In this document: in pieces, positions 43,101-51,262 of the stretch | How positions within the stretch are numbered: position 1 is the first letter of the stretch | Layout of the letters: each line of letters begins with the position of its first letter | DNA from: HXMU1420-13 sp965228545 | GTDB taxonomy: Bacteria > Bacteroidota > Rhodothermia > Balneolales > Balneolaceae | Length of the DNA stretch: 64,000 bases | Assembly: GCA_965228545.1 (NCBI GenBank) | Contig: OZ245822.1 | Location: forward strand, 1,054,001-1,118,000 | Direction of reading: 5' to 3' | Translations under genes and position numbers: made by a program | Notes under the pieces: generated by a model | The model's database searches: none | The model's input: only the letters and a program-made list of their open reading frames with translations | Told to the model about the DNA's origin: nothing

Positions 43101-45912
43101 TTCTTAAACCATGGCGCCCGTTAGCATCAAAAGTATTACCTATAATTGAAACTGCTGCTTTTGGGCTTATAAGATTCGCCCCTTCGTATCCATTGCCTGA
43201 TATGTTAGAGTTTGTGATCTCTTTTACCAAAAATGGAACTGCACTTGCCCCCCCGATAAAAGTAGTTGATAACACACCTTCAAAATTGTTATTTCGAACC
43301 ACGGTGTTACGTAGCCGTAATTCAGCTGCCGGTAAGGACGAGCGATATGACCCCCCATAGATACCCCTGCGATTATTTTCTATCAGAGAGTTATTTACTA
43401 TAAGGTTAACATCTACTAGATATAAGCCATTACCATTTGAATATTGAATGTGTAAGCTGTCAAATTCGTTTACAAATGTTTCGCCGCCATTCGCGTAAAT
43501 GGCGTCAGATCCATAGTACACATGTAAGTTTCTGATGATAGATTCTTCAGCTTTGTTAGCGCCATTTGTATTTAAAGATAATCCGTAAAAATCTCCTCTT
43601 TTTGCAGAAATGGTATCAGTAACCGCGGTTGTTTGTCCTCCATAACGATCATCTCTGTGACTGGTAAAAATTACAGGATCGGCATTATTGGCATCTATAT
43701 TGATAACACCGTTCACAGAGAAATTATGGCCTGAGCCAAAGGAACCGAACTTAATAACTACTCCAGGTTCAATAGTTAAGGTATCAGATGATTCTACACT
43801 ATGCCCACTTTGGTCTCTAAACAAGTACGCACCGCCTGCCAGTTGAAGTGGTAAATCGGCCTGTAAAGTTCCTTCTAAATCATTGTCGATTAATTCGATA
43901 GCTTTCCCGAATGTACTCGAACCAAATATATTGTCATCTAATCCTCCTACCGGGTTCGTATAATTATACCCGAGATTTCCCCACATGCCTAAATTTTTAC
44001 GATTTCCATCAAACGAATTCGCATAGATACGAGCAGAGGTAGTTCTTAAACCAACATCAGCATTATCATTAATGGTGTTGTTGTGAAAAAAGGCGGTTGT
44101 TTCGTCTGTATCTTTACTGAAAAATGTGATTCCATCACGTGCATTAGACGCTACCGTATTATTGCTGAAATAGAATTTTTCGTTAAAAGCGTTATTCGCT
44201 GAAAACCCATCTCTTTTATTATTAGAAATTGTGGAATTGGTAAGTGAATCAATTCTACCTCCGGCTGTAGATATATATTTACCGGAAACAGTCACACCGT
44301 CCTGATTATTAAACGAGAATTCTGAACTGTCGATGGTTACTGAAAAATTGTTGTATTCAACGGATAAGAACAACCCACTTTGAGCATTTCTTTGTGCAAC
44401 TACATTTTTAATATTTACTCCATTTTGGATGTAAAAGCCGTGGTTTCCATTTGCATTTGATACGATATTCTCGAAACTATCGGGTACTGCCAGTAGTTGG
44501 ATACCCGTTCTGGAGTTATTATCCACAAACAAGTTAGATAATTGAACATTTGTACTCGATACATACAGTGCACTAGCTGAGGAGCCTGCATATCTAATAT
44601 TCACATAGTCTAGCACAGATGAAGTACCGGTATTACTTAAGTACACATAATTCCAATCCCCTTTTGATGGCGCACTAGCTCTGGCGTCACCGTTAGTATC
44701 GCCACCATACACGTCATCTTTTATACTAGTAAAGGCGATTACACTATCAGCTGTACCGTCGGCAATCATTGTGCCATCAACTCGAAATTGGTACCTACCG
44801 TCGAATTTGATATTAGTACCCGGTCGAATGGTAATTGTAGAACTTCCCGGTAAGGTGATATTATTTTTGATTACGTACACCGTATCGGCATACCAAATGT
44901 CACCATTCGAAGGATTTGAAGTAATTTCTTTGATAGGCAAAGTTGCTGAATCGCCCAACCAAGGATCGAAATCAACATTATCACTTATTCTATCGCCTAT
45001 TCCTGCAGGATTGGTAAGATTAGTAGGTCCCGAGCGCTTTCCCCAAAAATTATATTCCGCAGAAACTATGGCCGTTCCTAAATTATTTAGGCCCCAATTT
45101 GTGTTGCCTGCTATTGTATTATCCTCGATTACAGGTGAAGTGGATCCGGCTTGAATTACGCGAATACCCGTATCATTTCCCCGAATGTTGTTTTTTTTGA
45201 TCGTTGGGGATGCGCCATTATCAATTAAAAGTCCTACCCCATTAGAGTCAATTCTACTGGCGGTAATTTCGGCTTCAGCATTAGAAGGGATGCGAATACC
45301 ACCAAGCACATTATGAGCCGCTCTACTCGAGTCTACTGTGAAACTGAGTGAAAAATCGGTATAAATACCATATCCGCCATTATAATAAAACTCCGAATGT
45401 GTAATCGCCGGGTTCGATACTCGTAAATCTACCCCATGTTGACTTGAGTATCTAAAAATACTGTTAGAAATATCTACCGAGAATGCACCTGTGGTGTACG
45501 ATAGTAAAGCCCCTCCTGCACCGGCTCCACCGTATTCCATTATCACATGATCGATTACTGAACCTACATTGCTTGTATTCGATAACCGGATGGTACCCCA
45601 ATCACCCGCCGCTGGCGTTCCCGAGCTGGAGGTAAACGTAATTTCATTACCTGATGACCCATCAGCAATTATCGCTCCATTTATTATTAATGAGGTAGCT
45701 GCATCAAATTGCACTGTTACACCAGCTTCTATGGTAAGTGTTGCTCCTGCTGCAACAGTAACCGTGTCGGTAATTTGGTAAGGACTATTTGCCAGTGTCC
45801 AAGTAACATCCGAAGAAACTGTACCATTTACGGTAGTTTGTGCCTGAACAGTAGTAAATGAGCATAGAATTGCGAGCAATCCGAGTGAAAGGAAGTGGTA
45901 AAAGTACTTCAT
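40147..45912 (-). CDS. T9SS cargo: giant parallel beta-helix protein with dockerin
   Basis: 1921-residue secreted protein. After a signal peptide (1-24) come five super-repeats of roughly 350 residues. They begin near 53, 357, 709, 1051 and 1408; each opens with a phrase like TLTIEPGVVIKF, then FTSxRDDxYGG and RGDW, and continues with right-handed beta-helix (NosD/pectate-lyase-like) coils rich in NxF/NGxxG. A dockerin follows at about 1622-1680, with two F-hand-like repeats (DVTINGTISAFDASKI and DVTGNGTVSSMDASLV). A cohesin-like stretch lies near 1700-1800, and the T9SS type A sorting domain is at 1829-1921. The beta-helix suggests polysaccharide binding or cleavage, but I see no clear catalytic signature. 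Confidence 0.86.
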   Translation of the reverse strand: MKYFYHFLSLGLLAILCSFTTVQAQTTVNGTVSSDVTWTLANSPYQITDTVTVAAGATLTIEAGVTVQFDAATSLIINGAIIADGSSGNEITFTSSSGTPAAGDWGTIRLSNTSNVGSVIDHVIMEYGGAGAGGALLSYTTGAFSVDISNSIFRYSSQHGVDLRVSNPAITHSEFYYNGGYGIYTDFSLSFTVDSSRAAHNVLGGIRIPSNAEAEITASRIDSNGVGLLIDNGASPTIKKNNIRGNDTGIRVIQAGSTSPVIEDNTIAGNTNWGLNNLGTAIVSAEYNFWGKRSGPTNLTNPAGIGDRISDNVDFDPWLGDSATLPIKEITSNPSNGDIWYADTVYVIKNNITLPGSSTITIRPGTNIKFDGRYQFRVDGTMIADGTADSVIAFTSIKDDVYGGDTNGDARASAPSKGDWNYVYLSNTGTSSVLDYVNIRYAGSSASALYVSSTNVQLSNLFVDNNSRTGIQLLAVPDSFENIVSNANGNHGFYIQNGVNIKNVVAQRNAQSGLFLSVEYNNFSVTIDSSEFSFNNQDGVTVSGKYISTAGGRIDSLTNSTISNNKRDGFSANNAFNEKFYFSNNTVASNARDGITFFSKDTDETTAFFHNNTINDNADVGLRTTSARIYANSFDGNRKNLGMWGNLGYNYTNPVGGLDDNIFGSSTFGKAIELIDNDLEGTLQADLPLQLAGGAYLFRDQSGHSVESSDTLTIEPGVVIKFGSFGSGHNFSVNGVINIDANNADPVIFTSHRDDRYGGQTTAVTDTISAKRGDFYGLSLNTNGANKAEESIIRNLHVYYGSDAIYANGGETFVNEFDSLHIQYSNGNGLYLVDVNLIVNNSLIENNRRGIYGGSYRSSLPAAELRLRNTVVRNNNFEGVLSTTFIGGASAVPFLVKEITNSNISGNGYEGANLISPKAAVSIIGNTFDANGRHGLRIFHRDMDKEDISIAGNVFSNNGKSGVRTSAAKFIDNTFVNNEFGISQHGKLGYRYVDEIGVDGNVFTDNTYNNAIELYGDYLSDTLSTVFPAQITSGTYMFSRNGLSSWRSVAAGDSLIINPGVIMKMGHDAKPDFQVQGYLEAVGTKSDPITFTSYRDHTIGGKVTPASDTTTAKRGDWFYLFMNPTTSGANNAKYSKFEHVDFKYGEHAFYFSGALGEDMVTPIKNVTIDQMNSHGLFTIETGMTLDSVSITNARNDGFSAASYASDKNNAPSVRILNSYIANNGRNGVYTTTYVGNGTPYFVRQLSNTKILNNGNDGVQNLNVANPMSYQFNQIDGNGGNGLYVTHSDFATEDTVLTITSNKITNNGGIGIASSRAIIVADTLEGNRYPIGITGALSKPGTVNDQGNYYQDNVIRSHTVDSSTVIFGNVNGIIGGTKPGGYTNDLYIMDYNNAPRGTSNATVYVSNTDSLFIKPGVVIKSTTNARMRVDGKLYSMGNFDNKIVFTSIKDDTYLGNTNADTTGILPGKNDWSYIELNGIGTDSSIVKNTIVRYSNFGIYFRNSDALVDSSSLSNSNYGMYFEGDSDPTVRSSDIHSNTNGSIAYNTSSPLLHLNNFYNNTNYALYNATSPAQHIVAENNYWGDPSGPFVDNGPDLNVNGQGDRINVASGSVDYRPYLVGRNGILLGDVTINGTISAFDASKILLHVVGLDILTGNNLAAGDVTGNGTVSSMDASLVLQYVVGIISGFPGQGKIVVPEPQNMMALNYEDTDAFTDIIYNHKGKFDFYGAEMEVILPEGLIDNVELANSSFADHIELTFNQVGDTLRIAMASAKPIRQASDLGSIRLIYSDNSEATSLSERIKFNKFATNEVDLTEFVNQNFTTTEVETLIPEEFALNQNYPNPFNPSTNISYQLPADAKVQVQVYNMLGQLVQTLVDDNQKAGVYNLRWDASTFSSGTYLLRIEVQGEDNQNYSQIRKMLLIK

Positions 45913-45958
45913 GTTTTGATAGATGTGTTATGTTTTCGTAAAGCTATTGTCACATAAC

Positions 45959-45966
45959 CAAATCTA
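45959..45966 (-). promoter_or_regulatory. Minus-7 box (TAGATTTG) upstream of the beta-helix gene
   Basis: Perfect TAnnTTTG match on the minus strand, 46 nt before the start codon. GGTTATGTG (45952-45960 on the minus strand) abuts it and shares the TTATGTG core of the motif found elsewhere in this locus. Confidence 0.5.
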
Positions 45967-46076
45967 AACGTGTACTTAAGAGGATTAACCGAATAAAGCA
46001 CAGAGATTCGGTAATTCGTAGCAATAGGCTGATTAAACTAGTTAGTTAAGAGTTTTCAAAGCCAAGAAAGGGCAAC

Positions 46077-46709
46077 TTATGGTTCAATTAAACGCTTCAT
46101 AATCCCTTTTGAGACTGCTTCAGAGCGAGAATGAACCTGTAATTTCTGATAGATATTGCGGATGTGATGCCGTACGCCATCCACCGATAAAAAAATAGAT
46201 TTGCCAATGGCAGCGTAGGATTTTCCGGTAGCTAATTCCTGCAATATTTCGAGTTCCCGCTCTGAGAGCTGTTCTTCTTCATTCAATACAGGGGCGTGCA
46301 TTTTCGCAATAATTTTGCGGGCAATATTTGGTGTAATGGGCGAGCCGCCATCATGCGCATCTTTTACTGCTGCGACCAACTCATCCGGTGTTACTTTTTT
46401 CATGAGATAACCTACGGCACCGGCTTTTATGGCTTCAAATATGTGTTCATTATCGTCGTGCACTGTGGCCATAATAATTTGCACCTTTGGATGTATTGCC
46501 TTTATTGCCCGCACTCCTTCAATCCCACTCATGCCGGGCAAGCCTATGTCCATTATAATTACATCCGTCTTTTTTAATTCTTCTGAGTCTAAAGCGGCTT
46601 CCACCGAGCCAAAACTGTTTAGCACACACAAATTTTTATCATAATCGATAAAGGTTTGCCAACCCTCTCGCATGTATTTGTTGTCCTCTACAATAATAAC
46701 TTTAATCAA
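46077..46709 (-). CDS. NarL/FixJ-type response regulator
   Basis: Two-component response regulator: receiver domain (IKVIIVEDNKYMREGW; phospho-acceptor aspartate in VIIMDIGLPGMSG; MATVHDD; AVGYLMKKVTPDEL) and a LuxR-type helix-turn-helix (LSERELEILQELATGKSYAA, then IFLSVDGVRHHIRNIYQKL). The frame is open to an ATG at 46778, but that ATG lies within a minus-7 box. I favour the TTG at 46709, which is preceded by GGGGGAG and falls at the usual receiver start; an ATG at 46754 is the alternative. It lies downstream of one histidine kinase and in the same locus as another with the same kinase core, so it is their likely target. Confidence 0.9.
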   Translation of the reverse strand: MIKVIIVEDNKYMREGWQTFIDYDKNLCVLNSFGSVEAALDSEELKKTDVIIMDIGLPGMSGIEGVRAIKAIHPKVQIIMATVHDDNEHIFEAIKAGAVGYLMKKVTPDELVAAVKDAHDGGSPITPNIARKIIAKMHAPVLNEEEQLSERELEILQELATGKSYAAIGKSIFLSVDGVRHHIRNIYQKLQVHSRSEAVSKGIMKRLIEP

Positions 46710-46775
46710 AGTGCTCCCCCATTTATAATGATTGGTGTGAGTTGCATTGGGCATTACTACGGTTTGCATGTGCGT

Positions 46776-46804
46776 CAAATTTAAATGAACTCAAGCTCTA
46801 TCAA
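46776..46804 (-). promoter_or_regulatory. Promoter of the response-regulator gene
   Basis: On the minus strand TTG (46802-46804), an 18-nt spacer and TAAATTTG (46776-46783) approximate the Bacteroidetes consensus. Transcription would begin inside the open frame, which argues for the inner start codon. Confidence 0.5.
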
Positions 46805-46889
46805 AAACCTGAGCCAGATTGTGTTTAATTCTCCATTTAGAAGGACATGCTGAAGAATAATCGTACTTACGGAGCTTTTCACCACACAA

Positions 46890-46912
46890 GTATGTGGTCT
46901 CTCATGTAGTGC
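46890..46912. promoter_or_regulatory. TATGTGGT motif between histidine kinase 1 and the response regulator
   Basis: TATGTGGT followed by CATGTAGT in direct orientation (46891-46911). This is the same core as the palindrome at 57005 and the pair at 51159-51197. It touches the kinase stop codon and lies about 185 bp before the response-regulator start. Confidence 0.4.
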
Positions 46913-49759
46913 TTATAAATTTAACTCGAGTCTCCAGCGGGTACCCATTTCGGGTTCCGAGTTGAAATAGATATTCGCACCAATTTCAGATGCTCGTTTA
47001 TTGATGTTCATTACACCGTTTCCCATAGTACCTGAATCTTTATTAAACCCTATGCCATTATCTTGTACAATCAGTTTTAGCACCCCGTTATCTACATCAA
47101 AAATTATATCCACTTGTGTTGCTTTAGAATGGCGCACTGCATTGGTTAGCATCTCTTTGAAAATCATCCATAAATGTTGCCGAACATTCATTGACAATTC
47201 ACTGCGTATAGTATCAGTGATATTTAAATTATACTCCATATCGGCTGATTCGAGAATATCGGAGGCATAACGGCGACATTTTGAGAAGAATAACGTCCAG
47301 TCGTCATTTTCGGGGGTAATTGACCATACGATATCGGTGATCTTCTCCTTTGCATCGCCGGCACTTTCGGAAATTAGATTAATGAAATGAGACTTTCGTA
47401 CTTCATCTCGATCTGTTTTTACAGCTTCGGCAAAGTAACTGATACCGGTTAAAGTGGCACTTACCTCGTCGTGTAAATCGCTGGCAATTTTTGTGCGCAT
47501 GCGTTCTACTTTCAACAATTGATTGAGTCGAATTCGATGCGCTGTGTACATCAAACCACTAAATCCTATCACATATAACAAATACGCCCACCAAGTACGA
47601 TACCACGGAGGCAAAACTGTAAATGCGAAGCTATCGGTTGAGCCTTCAACACCAAACACATTTTTAGATTTCACTTTGAATACATACTCCCCTTCAGGGA
47701 TGTTAGTGTAATCCTTTTGGGTTTCGAGGCTGAAATCGCTCCAATTCTCATCGAAGCCTTCTAGTTTGTAGGAGTATCGATTTCGTTCGTTTGATTTATA
47801 ATAGGTTGATGCAAACCTAAACCGTAGTTCATTATCCGAATATTTGAAAACTGGCTGTTGAATAGGATCTCCAAAACCACCATATACAAGTGAGTCTCTG
47901 TTTACAAAAATGCGACTGATATTTGTTTGAAAGGTATCAGATACATGAGTGTAATTGTATGGGACGCCAATCATTTTATCTTCCTCTAAAAACCATACGT
48001 GATCTTTACCACAACCGATATTATAAATACCGATTTCGTAGCCTATTCCTGAAAACCAATCTTCTTTAATGTCGAATGAACCATCATGTTCAACACTTCG
48101 AACTATGGATCTTCCGGAGCTTATCCAATATTCATTATTACATTTTTCAAAAAAGCTAACATCACTTGTTGAAATAGTACTGCCTCTTAATCTTGATTTC
48201 TGAAGGAGATTCGATTGAGAAACGTTGTAAACAAAAACACCTTTACTAGAGCTAAGAACATATAAACTATCATCAATAACTTCGAATCTTCTGATACCTG
48301 ATATAGGATTATCGGAGTTAGTCATTTCAATGGTTTTATTATTCTCTAAATCATAGGTAAATACCTGACCATTCGTAGCATTGAATACTAGTTTGTTTTG
48401 ATAGGTATTGATTTTATTCGATATAGTAATGTTGAGATCTAACTCTTCGAACTCTCTTGTATTACTGTCAATCTCAAACAATCTCGACTCACTAATCCCA
48501 TATAACTTACCATCTAAATCGGCAACAGATGAAAACCTTAAATCACTTATTTGCTCAATTTTTTCCCCCACAGACCATAATCCATTGAATTGAGCAGAAA
48601 TTAATGTTTGAAGATGAGGAATGGCGTCTAAAATGAAATTATTATTGTTAATATCTAAAAGGGGTACTAGTTCAAACTCAGAATTAACTCTAAAAATAAG
48701 TTGATTAGTCACTAGATAGTGCTCATTCCCAATTTCGAAGTAATTAAGTGGGTTACCAGCTTCATCTGGGATCTCAATTTGCAAGAATTCCGGTTCTAGA
48801 TCGATAACCGAAATTCCACTATCCGTTGTAATCCAAAGTAAGTTATTAGAATCTTGAAAAAGCCCATACAAATTATCATCAATCAAGCCATCCTTAGTTG
48901 TAATCCTATCAACTAGATCAAAATTATTATCTACAATAAGTAAACCACCACCCAGAGTACCAATGGCAAACCGATTTTCATCAATTTTCAAGAATCTATA
49001 TCCATCGTACTCTGAAAGTAAACTATTTACCTCACTCTCAATCGATTCCAACTTATTCTGATCATACTTAAGTAATCCTTTTTCGCGTGAGTAAATAATT
49101 AGTGCTTCATTAAACTCGAATATCCCATAAATTCGATCGTTTTTAAGTAATTCAGTTCCCTCTAGTAGCTCAAATCCTTCATCAGTTACTTTAGAAATGC
49201 CAAGTCCATGTACATTTAACAGAATCTGCCCCTGAACCAAATATGCATTATCAATTATACCCTCGCCTTGCCAAACCTCCACTGATTTTTCGATGGTATC
49301 ATAAATGAATAAATACTCCAGACTTCGGAAATAGATTTTTTCATTGTGAGCGATCGTTTGGCGAACCTGTGAAAACACTCTTGCACTATCGGGAACTAAA
49401 TCAAGTAATGAAATAACAGCCATCTGCTGAATGGAGTCAGCTACCAAATACCCAAAATCGTTTGTGCTTCCATAAAAGATTGTACCTTCTAAATTCTTAT
49501 CTAAAGAAAAAACAACTTCCTCCCCCCCAATATGTATCGAAGACCATTCAACTCCATCAAAAAAACATAAAGCCGTAGTATTTCCAAAAAGCATTTCACC
49601 TGTCTCATTCTCTAATGAACTCCACATTTGAGCTGAATTTTTAAACTCATCTGTAGTAAAATTCGCAATTAACCTGTAGTCAAATGCTTGAGGCTTAGAT
49701 TCAACAGTGGTAAACGAAATTATTAAAAATGTATAAAGAACATATTTATACAAATTCAC
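46913..49759 (-). CDS. Hybrid-type sensor histidine kinase with beta-propeller sensor (Y_Y_Y type)
   Basis: 948-residue membrane kinase. A signal peptide (1-22) is followed by a periplasmic two-component-regulator propeller (about 30-640; repeated WITTDSG/GLFQDSNNLLWITT-like blades), a Y_Y_Y domain (about 645-715; YSYKLEGFDENWSDF, EGEYVFKVKSKN), one transmembrane helix (about 722-742), a HisKA_3 dimerisation domain with IASDLHDEVSATLTGI (phospho-histidine near 761) and a HATPase domain (about 850-948; DNGIGF, MGNGVMNI). No receiver domain is attached. Such sensors often read polysaccharide fragments. It follows the small paralogous pair by 14 bp and precedes the response regulator. Confidence 0.9.
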   Translation of the reverse strand: MNLYKYVLYTFLIISFTTVESKPQAFDYRLIANFTTDEFKNSAQMWSSLENETGEMLFGNTTALCFFDGVEWSSIHIGGEEVVFSLDKNLEGTIFYGSTNDFGYLVADSIQQMAVISLLDLVPDSARVFSQVRQTIAHNEKIYFRSLEYLFIYDTIEKSVEVWQGEGIIDNAYLVQGQILLNVHGLGISKVTDEGFELLEGTELLKNDRIYGIFEFNEALIIYSREKGLLKYDQNKLESIESEVNSLLSEYDGYRFLKIDENRFAIGTLGGGLLIVDNNFDLVDRITTKDGLIDDNLYGLFQDSNNLLWITTDSGISVIDLEPEFLQIEIPDEAGNPLNYFEIGNEHYLVTNQLIFRVNSEFELVPLLDINNNNFILDAIPHLQTLISAQFNGLWSVGEKIEQISDLRFSSVADLDGKLYGISESRLFEIDSNTREFEELDLNITISNKINTYQNKLVFNATNGQVFTYDLENNKTIEMTNSDNPISGIRRFEVIDDSLYVLSSSKGVFVYNVSQSNLLQKSRLRGSTISTSDVSFFEKCNNEYWISSGRSIVRSVEHDGSFDIKEDWFSGIGYEIGIYNIGCGKDHVWFLEEDKMIGVPYNYTHVSDTFQTNISRIFVNRDSLVYGGFGDPIQQPVFKYSDNELRFRFASTYYKSNERNRYSYKLEGFDENWSDFSLETQKDYTNIPEGEYVFKVKSKNVFGVEGSTDSFAFTVLPPWYRTWWAYLLYVIGFSGLMYTAHRIRLNQLLKVERMRTKIASDLHDEVSATLTGISYFAEAVKTDRDEVRKSHFINLISESAGDAKEKITDIVWSITPENDDWTLFFSKCRRYASDILESADMEYNLNITDTIRSELSMNVRQHLWMIFKEMLTNAVRHSKATQVDIIFDVDNGVLKLIVQDNGIGFNKDSGTMGNGVMNINKRASEIGANIYFNSEPEMGTRWRLELNL

Positions 49760-49773
49760 ATTTAAAACTGTAC

Positions 49774-50193
49774 TTATGGATGTTGAACATTCGGATGTAG
49801 ATGAACATTTTGCTTTATTTCTGTGTAATGAATTTCAATTTCAAAATCTCCATCCGCACGTTTACAAAATGATACATGATGAGGAATCGGATTTATGTCT
49901 GGATTATTTAATTCTGCAATAAGAGCTTCATTAGCGAGTGCAATTTTTATTCCCTTCAATCTATCCTTAGGCAAATCTGAGAAGCGATAGATTACAGAGA
50001 AATCTTTATTTACAATTGTATTATCGTCTGTAGGCTTATATGCAAGTTTAGACCTTCGCTTAATATGTGATGTTCTTTTATTGTTTTTCAAACAAGCACC
50101 TATTTCTGGTCCACTATCATGTCTTACAAATACATCAATATCTGTTTCACTAAGTTTATTTACGAGATCATAGCTTGTATTCTTTTCTTTCAT
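49774..50193 (-). CDS. Small protein, paralogue of the upstream gene product (unknown function)
   Basis: 139-residue protein that I do not recognise. It aligns by eye with the preceding gene's product over most of its length. Shared points are DIDVFVR / PVDLYVR, PIPHHVSF..DGDFEIEIHYTEIK / NIPHHFST..GDSLEIVIHFMDLK, and the identical C-terminus HPNVQHP. Unlike its neighbour it has no signal peptide from its ATG, so it may be cytoplasmic or mis-started. The start codon lies 1 bp from the upstream stop, and the histidine kinase begins 14 bp downstream, so all three are one transcript. Confidence 0.6.
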   Translation of the reverse strand: MKEKNTSYDLVNKLSETDIDVFVRHDSGPEIGACLKNNKRTSHIKRRSKLAYKPTDDNTIVNKDFSVIYRFSDLPKDRLKGIKIALANEALIAELNNPDINPIPHHVSFCKRADGDFEIEIHYTEIKQNVHLHPNVQHP

Positions 50194-50194
50194 A

Positions 50195-50884
50195 TTATGG
50201 GTGTTGTACGTTAGGATGAATGTCAGTAACTATTACCGAAAAAAGTGTTTGAGTTATCTGTTCATTTATGATACCTTTTTTCAGAGAATCTATATCATTT
50301 TGATAGAGTTTTAGCACTTGTTCAGTTAAGGGGGTAAGGTTTTCACAATTAATTGTACATTTATTCTCTATCTCATCTTCAACACTTTTTCTTAAGGGCT
50401 CTAATGAAGTCTTTAAATCCATAAAATGGATTACTATCTCAAGCGAATCTCCATTTATTTTAGTGGAAAAATGATGCGGAATATTGAATGAACCTGGAAT
50501 CAAATGTTTTTTTCCCATTGCTACTTTGGCCCCAATTGGTTTGTTTTTAATTTGAAGTGATTTAATATTCACTTTAAAAATAAACTCAATTTCATTAAGT
50601 GGACCACTAGATGGCATTATATCATACTCAAGCTGATTTAAACTAGGAAAATTAGGATCGAAAGCATCAATTTTTGCCACTCTTTGGCTACCAATTAATA
50701 TACCTGCCGGTCTAAATTCAGACTTATTAATCCTTACATATAAATCTACAGGCACCTCCATACAATTCAGAATTATCTGTTTACTCGAAATAGTGTTACA
50801 CTCATTAGTCGTTTGAGCTAAGACACTATTTCGACTAATAATCATGACAAAAACGATAATAAATAATCTAGATGCTTTAGCCAT
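50195..50884 (-). CDS. Exported protein of unknown function ending in HPNVQHP
   Basis: 229-residue protein with a signal peptide (MAKASRLFIIVFVMIISRNS, cleavage near VLAQ), therefore periplasmic or secreted. It has four cysteines, two in KCTINC. A mixed beta domain (about 40-165) resembles the product of the next gene. The C-terminal 60 residues (EDEIENKCTINCENL...) are extra, then the same HPNVQHP tail follows. No known family is recognised. A good ribosome-binding site (AAGGAAGG) precedes the ATG. It is the first gene of the unit leading into the propeller kinase, so an accessory ligand-sensing role is possible. Confidence 0.65.
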   Translation of the reverse strand: MAKASRLFIIVFVMIISRNSVLAQTTNECNTISSKQIILNCMEVPVDLYVRINKSEFRPAGILIGSQRVAKIDAFDPNFPSLNQLEYDIMPSSGPLNEIEFIFKVNIKSLQIKNKPIGAKVAMGKKHLIPGSFNIPHHFSTKINGDSLEIVIHFMDLKTSLEPLRKSVEDEIENKCTINCENLTPLTEQVLKLYQNDIDSLKKGIINEQITQTLFSVIVTDIHPNVQHP

Positions 50885-51037
50885 TTCATCCTTCCTTATA
50901 ATTGAATTTAATTCACCCAGACCCGGCAGACGGCACCGTACCCCAATAATATCTTTTAGTCTGAATGAATTACGTTTATTTGAAGTTAAATTTCAAGAGG
51001 TAAATTATTATTTATATACACTTAACGTAAGTGAGTT

Positions 51038-51068
51038 AAAAAAGCCGACTATCATAGCCGACTTTTTT
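51038..51068. terminator. Imperfect terminator-like hairpin (possible attenuator)
   Basis: AAAAAAGcCGaCTAT pairs with ATAGcCGaCTTTTTT apart from two C-A mismatches. It has T runs in both directions. It lies between the putative promoter region of the small-paralogue unit and its first gene, where no gene ends. Confidence 0.4.
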
Positions 51069-51158
51069 GTGTTTATCTTCTACTTCTCTGTGCAGAAATA
51101 GAAGAGGTCGTACACTGAATCCCCCCCGAAAAAGCCATTACCAGCTTTGAATACATTA

Positions 51159-51197
51159 ATGCTTCTTATGTGGTAACGCACTACCTATTTATGTGGT
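51159..51197. promoter_or_regulatory. Paired TATGTGGT motif
   Basis: TTATGTGGT occurs at about 51158-51166 and again at about 51189-51197 in direct orientation, with ACTACCTA between. This is the same core as at 46890 and 57005. It lies 275-310 bp upstream of the exported HPNVQHP protein gene. Confidence 0.4.
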
Positions 51198-51210
51198 TAT
51201 TGACCAAAAA

Positions 51211-51235
51211 AAAGCCGGGCTAACTGCCCGGCTTT
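51211..51235 (-). terminator. Strong terminator after the single-cohesin gene
   Basis: Perfect 10-bp stem AAAGCCGGGC/GCCCGGCTTT with loop TAACT and a T8 run on the minus strand, 28 bp after the stop. Confidence 0.9.
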
Positions 51236-51262
51236 TACTATTCTAACTGTATGATCAGAAGG

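Larger units (their letters stand above)
50885..51262. other. Regulatory-looking intergenic region
   Basis: This 378-bp gap holds the terminator of the single-cohesin gene (51211-51235), a pair of TATGTGGT motifs (51159-51197), and an imperfect terminator-like hairpin (51038-51068) in the leader of the next gene. The rest is AT-rich with no supported gene; an 85-codon plus-strand frame across it is judged spurious. Confidence 0.6.

Noticed and set aside
50844..51101. 85-codon plus-strand open frame
   Set aside because: It overlaps the start of the exported HPNVQHP gene and a hairpin, and has no recognisable domain or start context.
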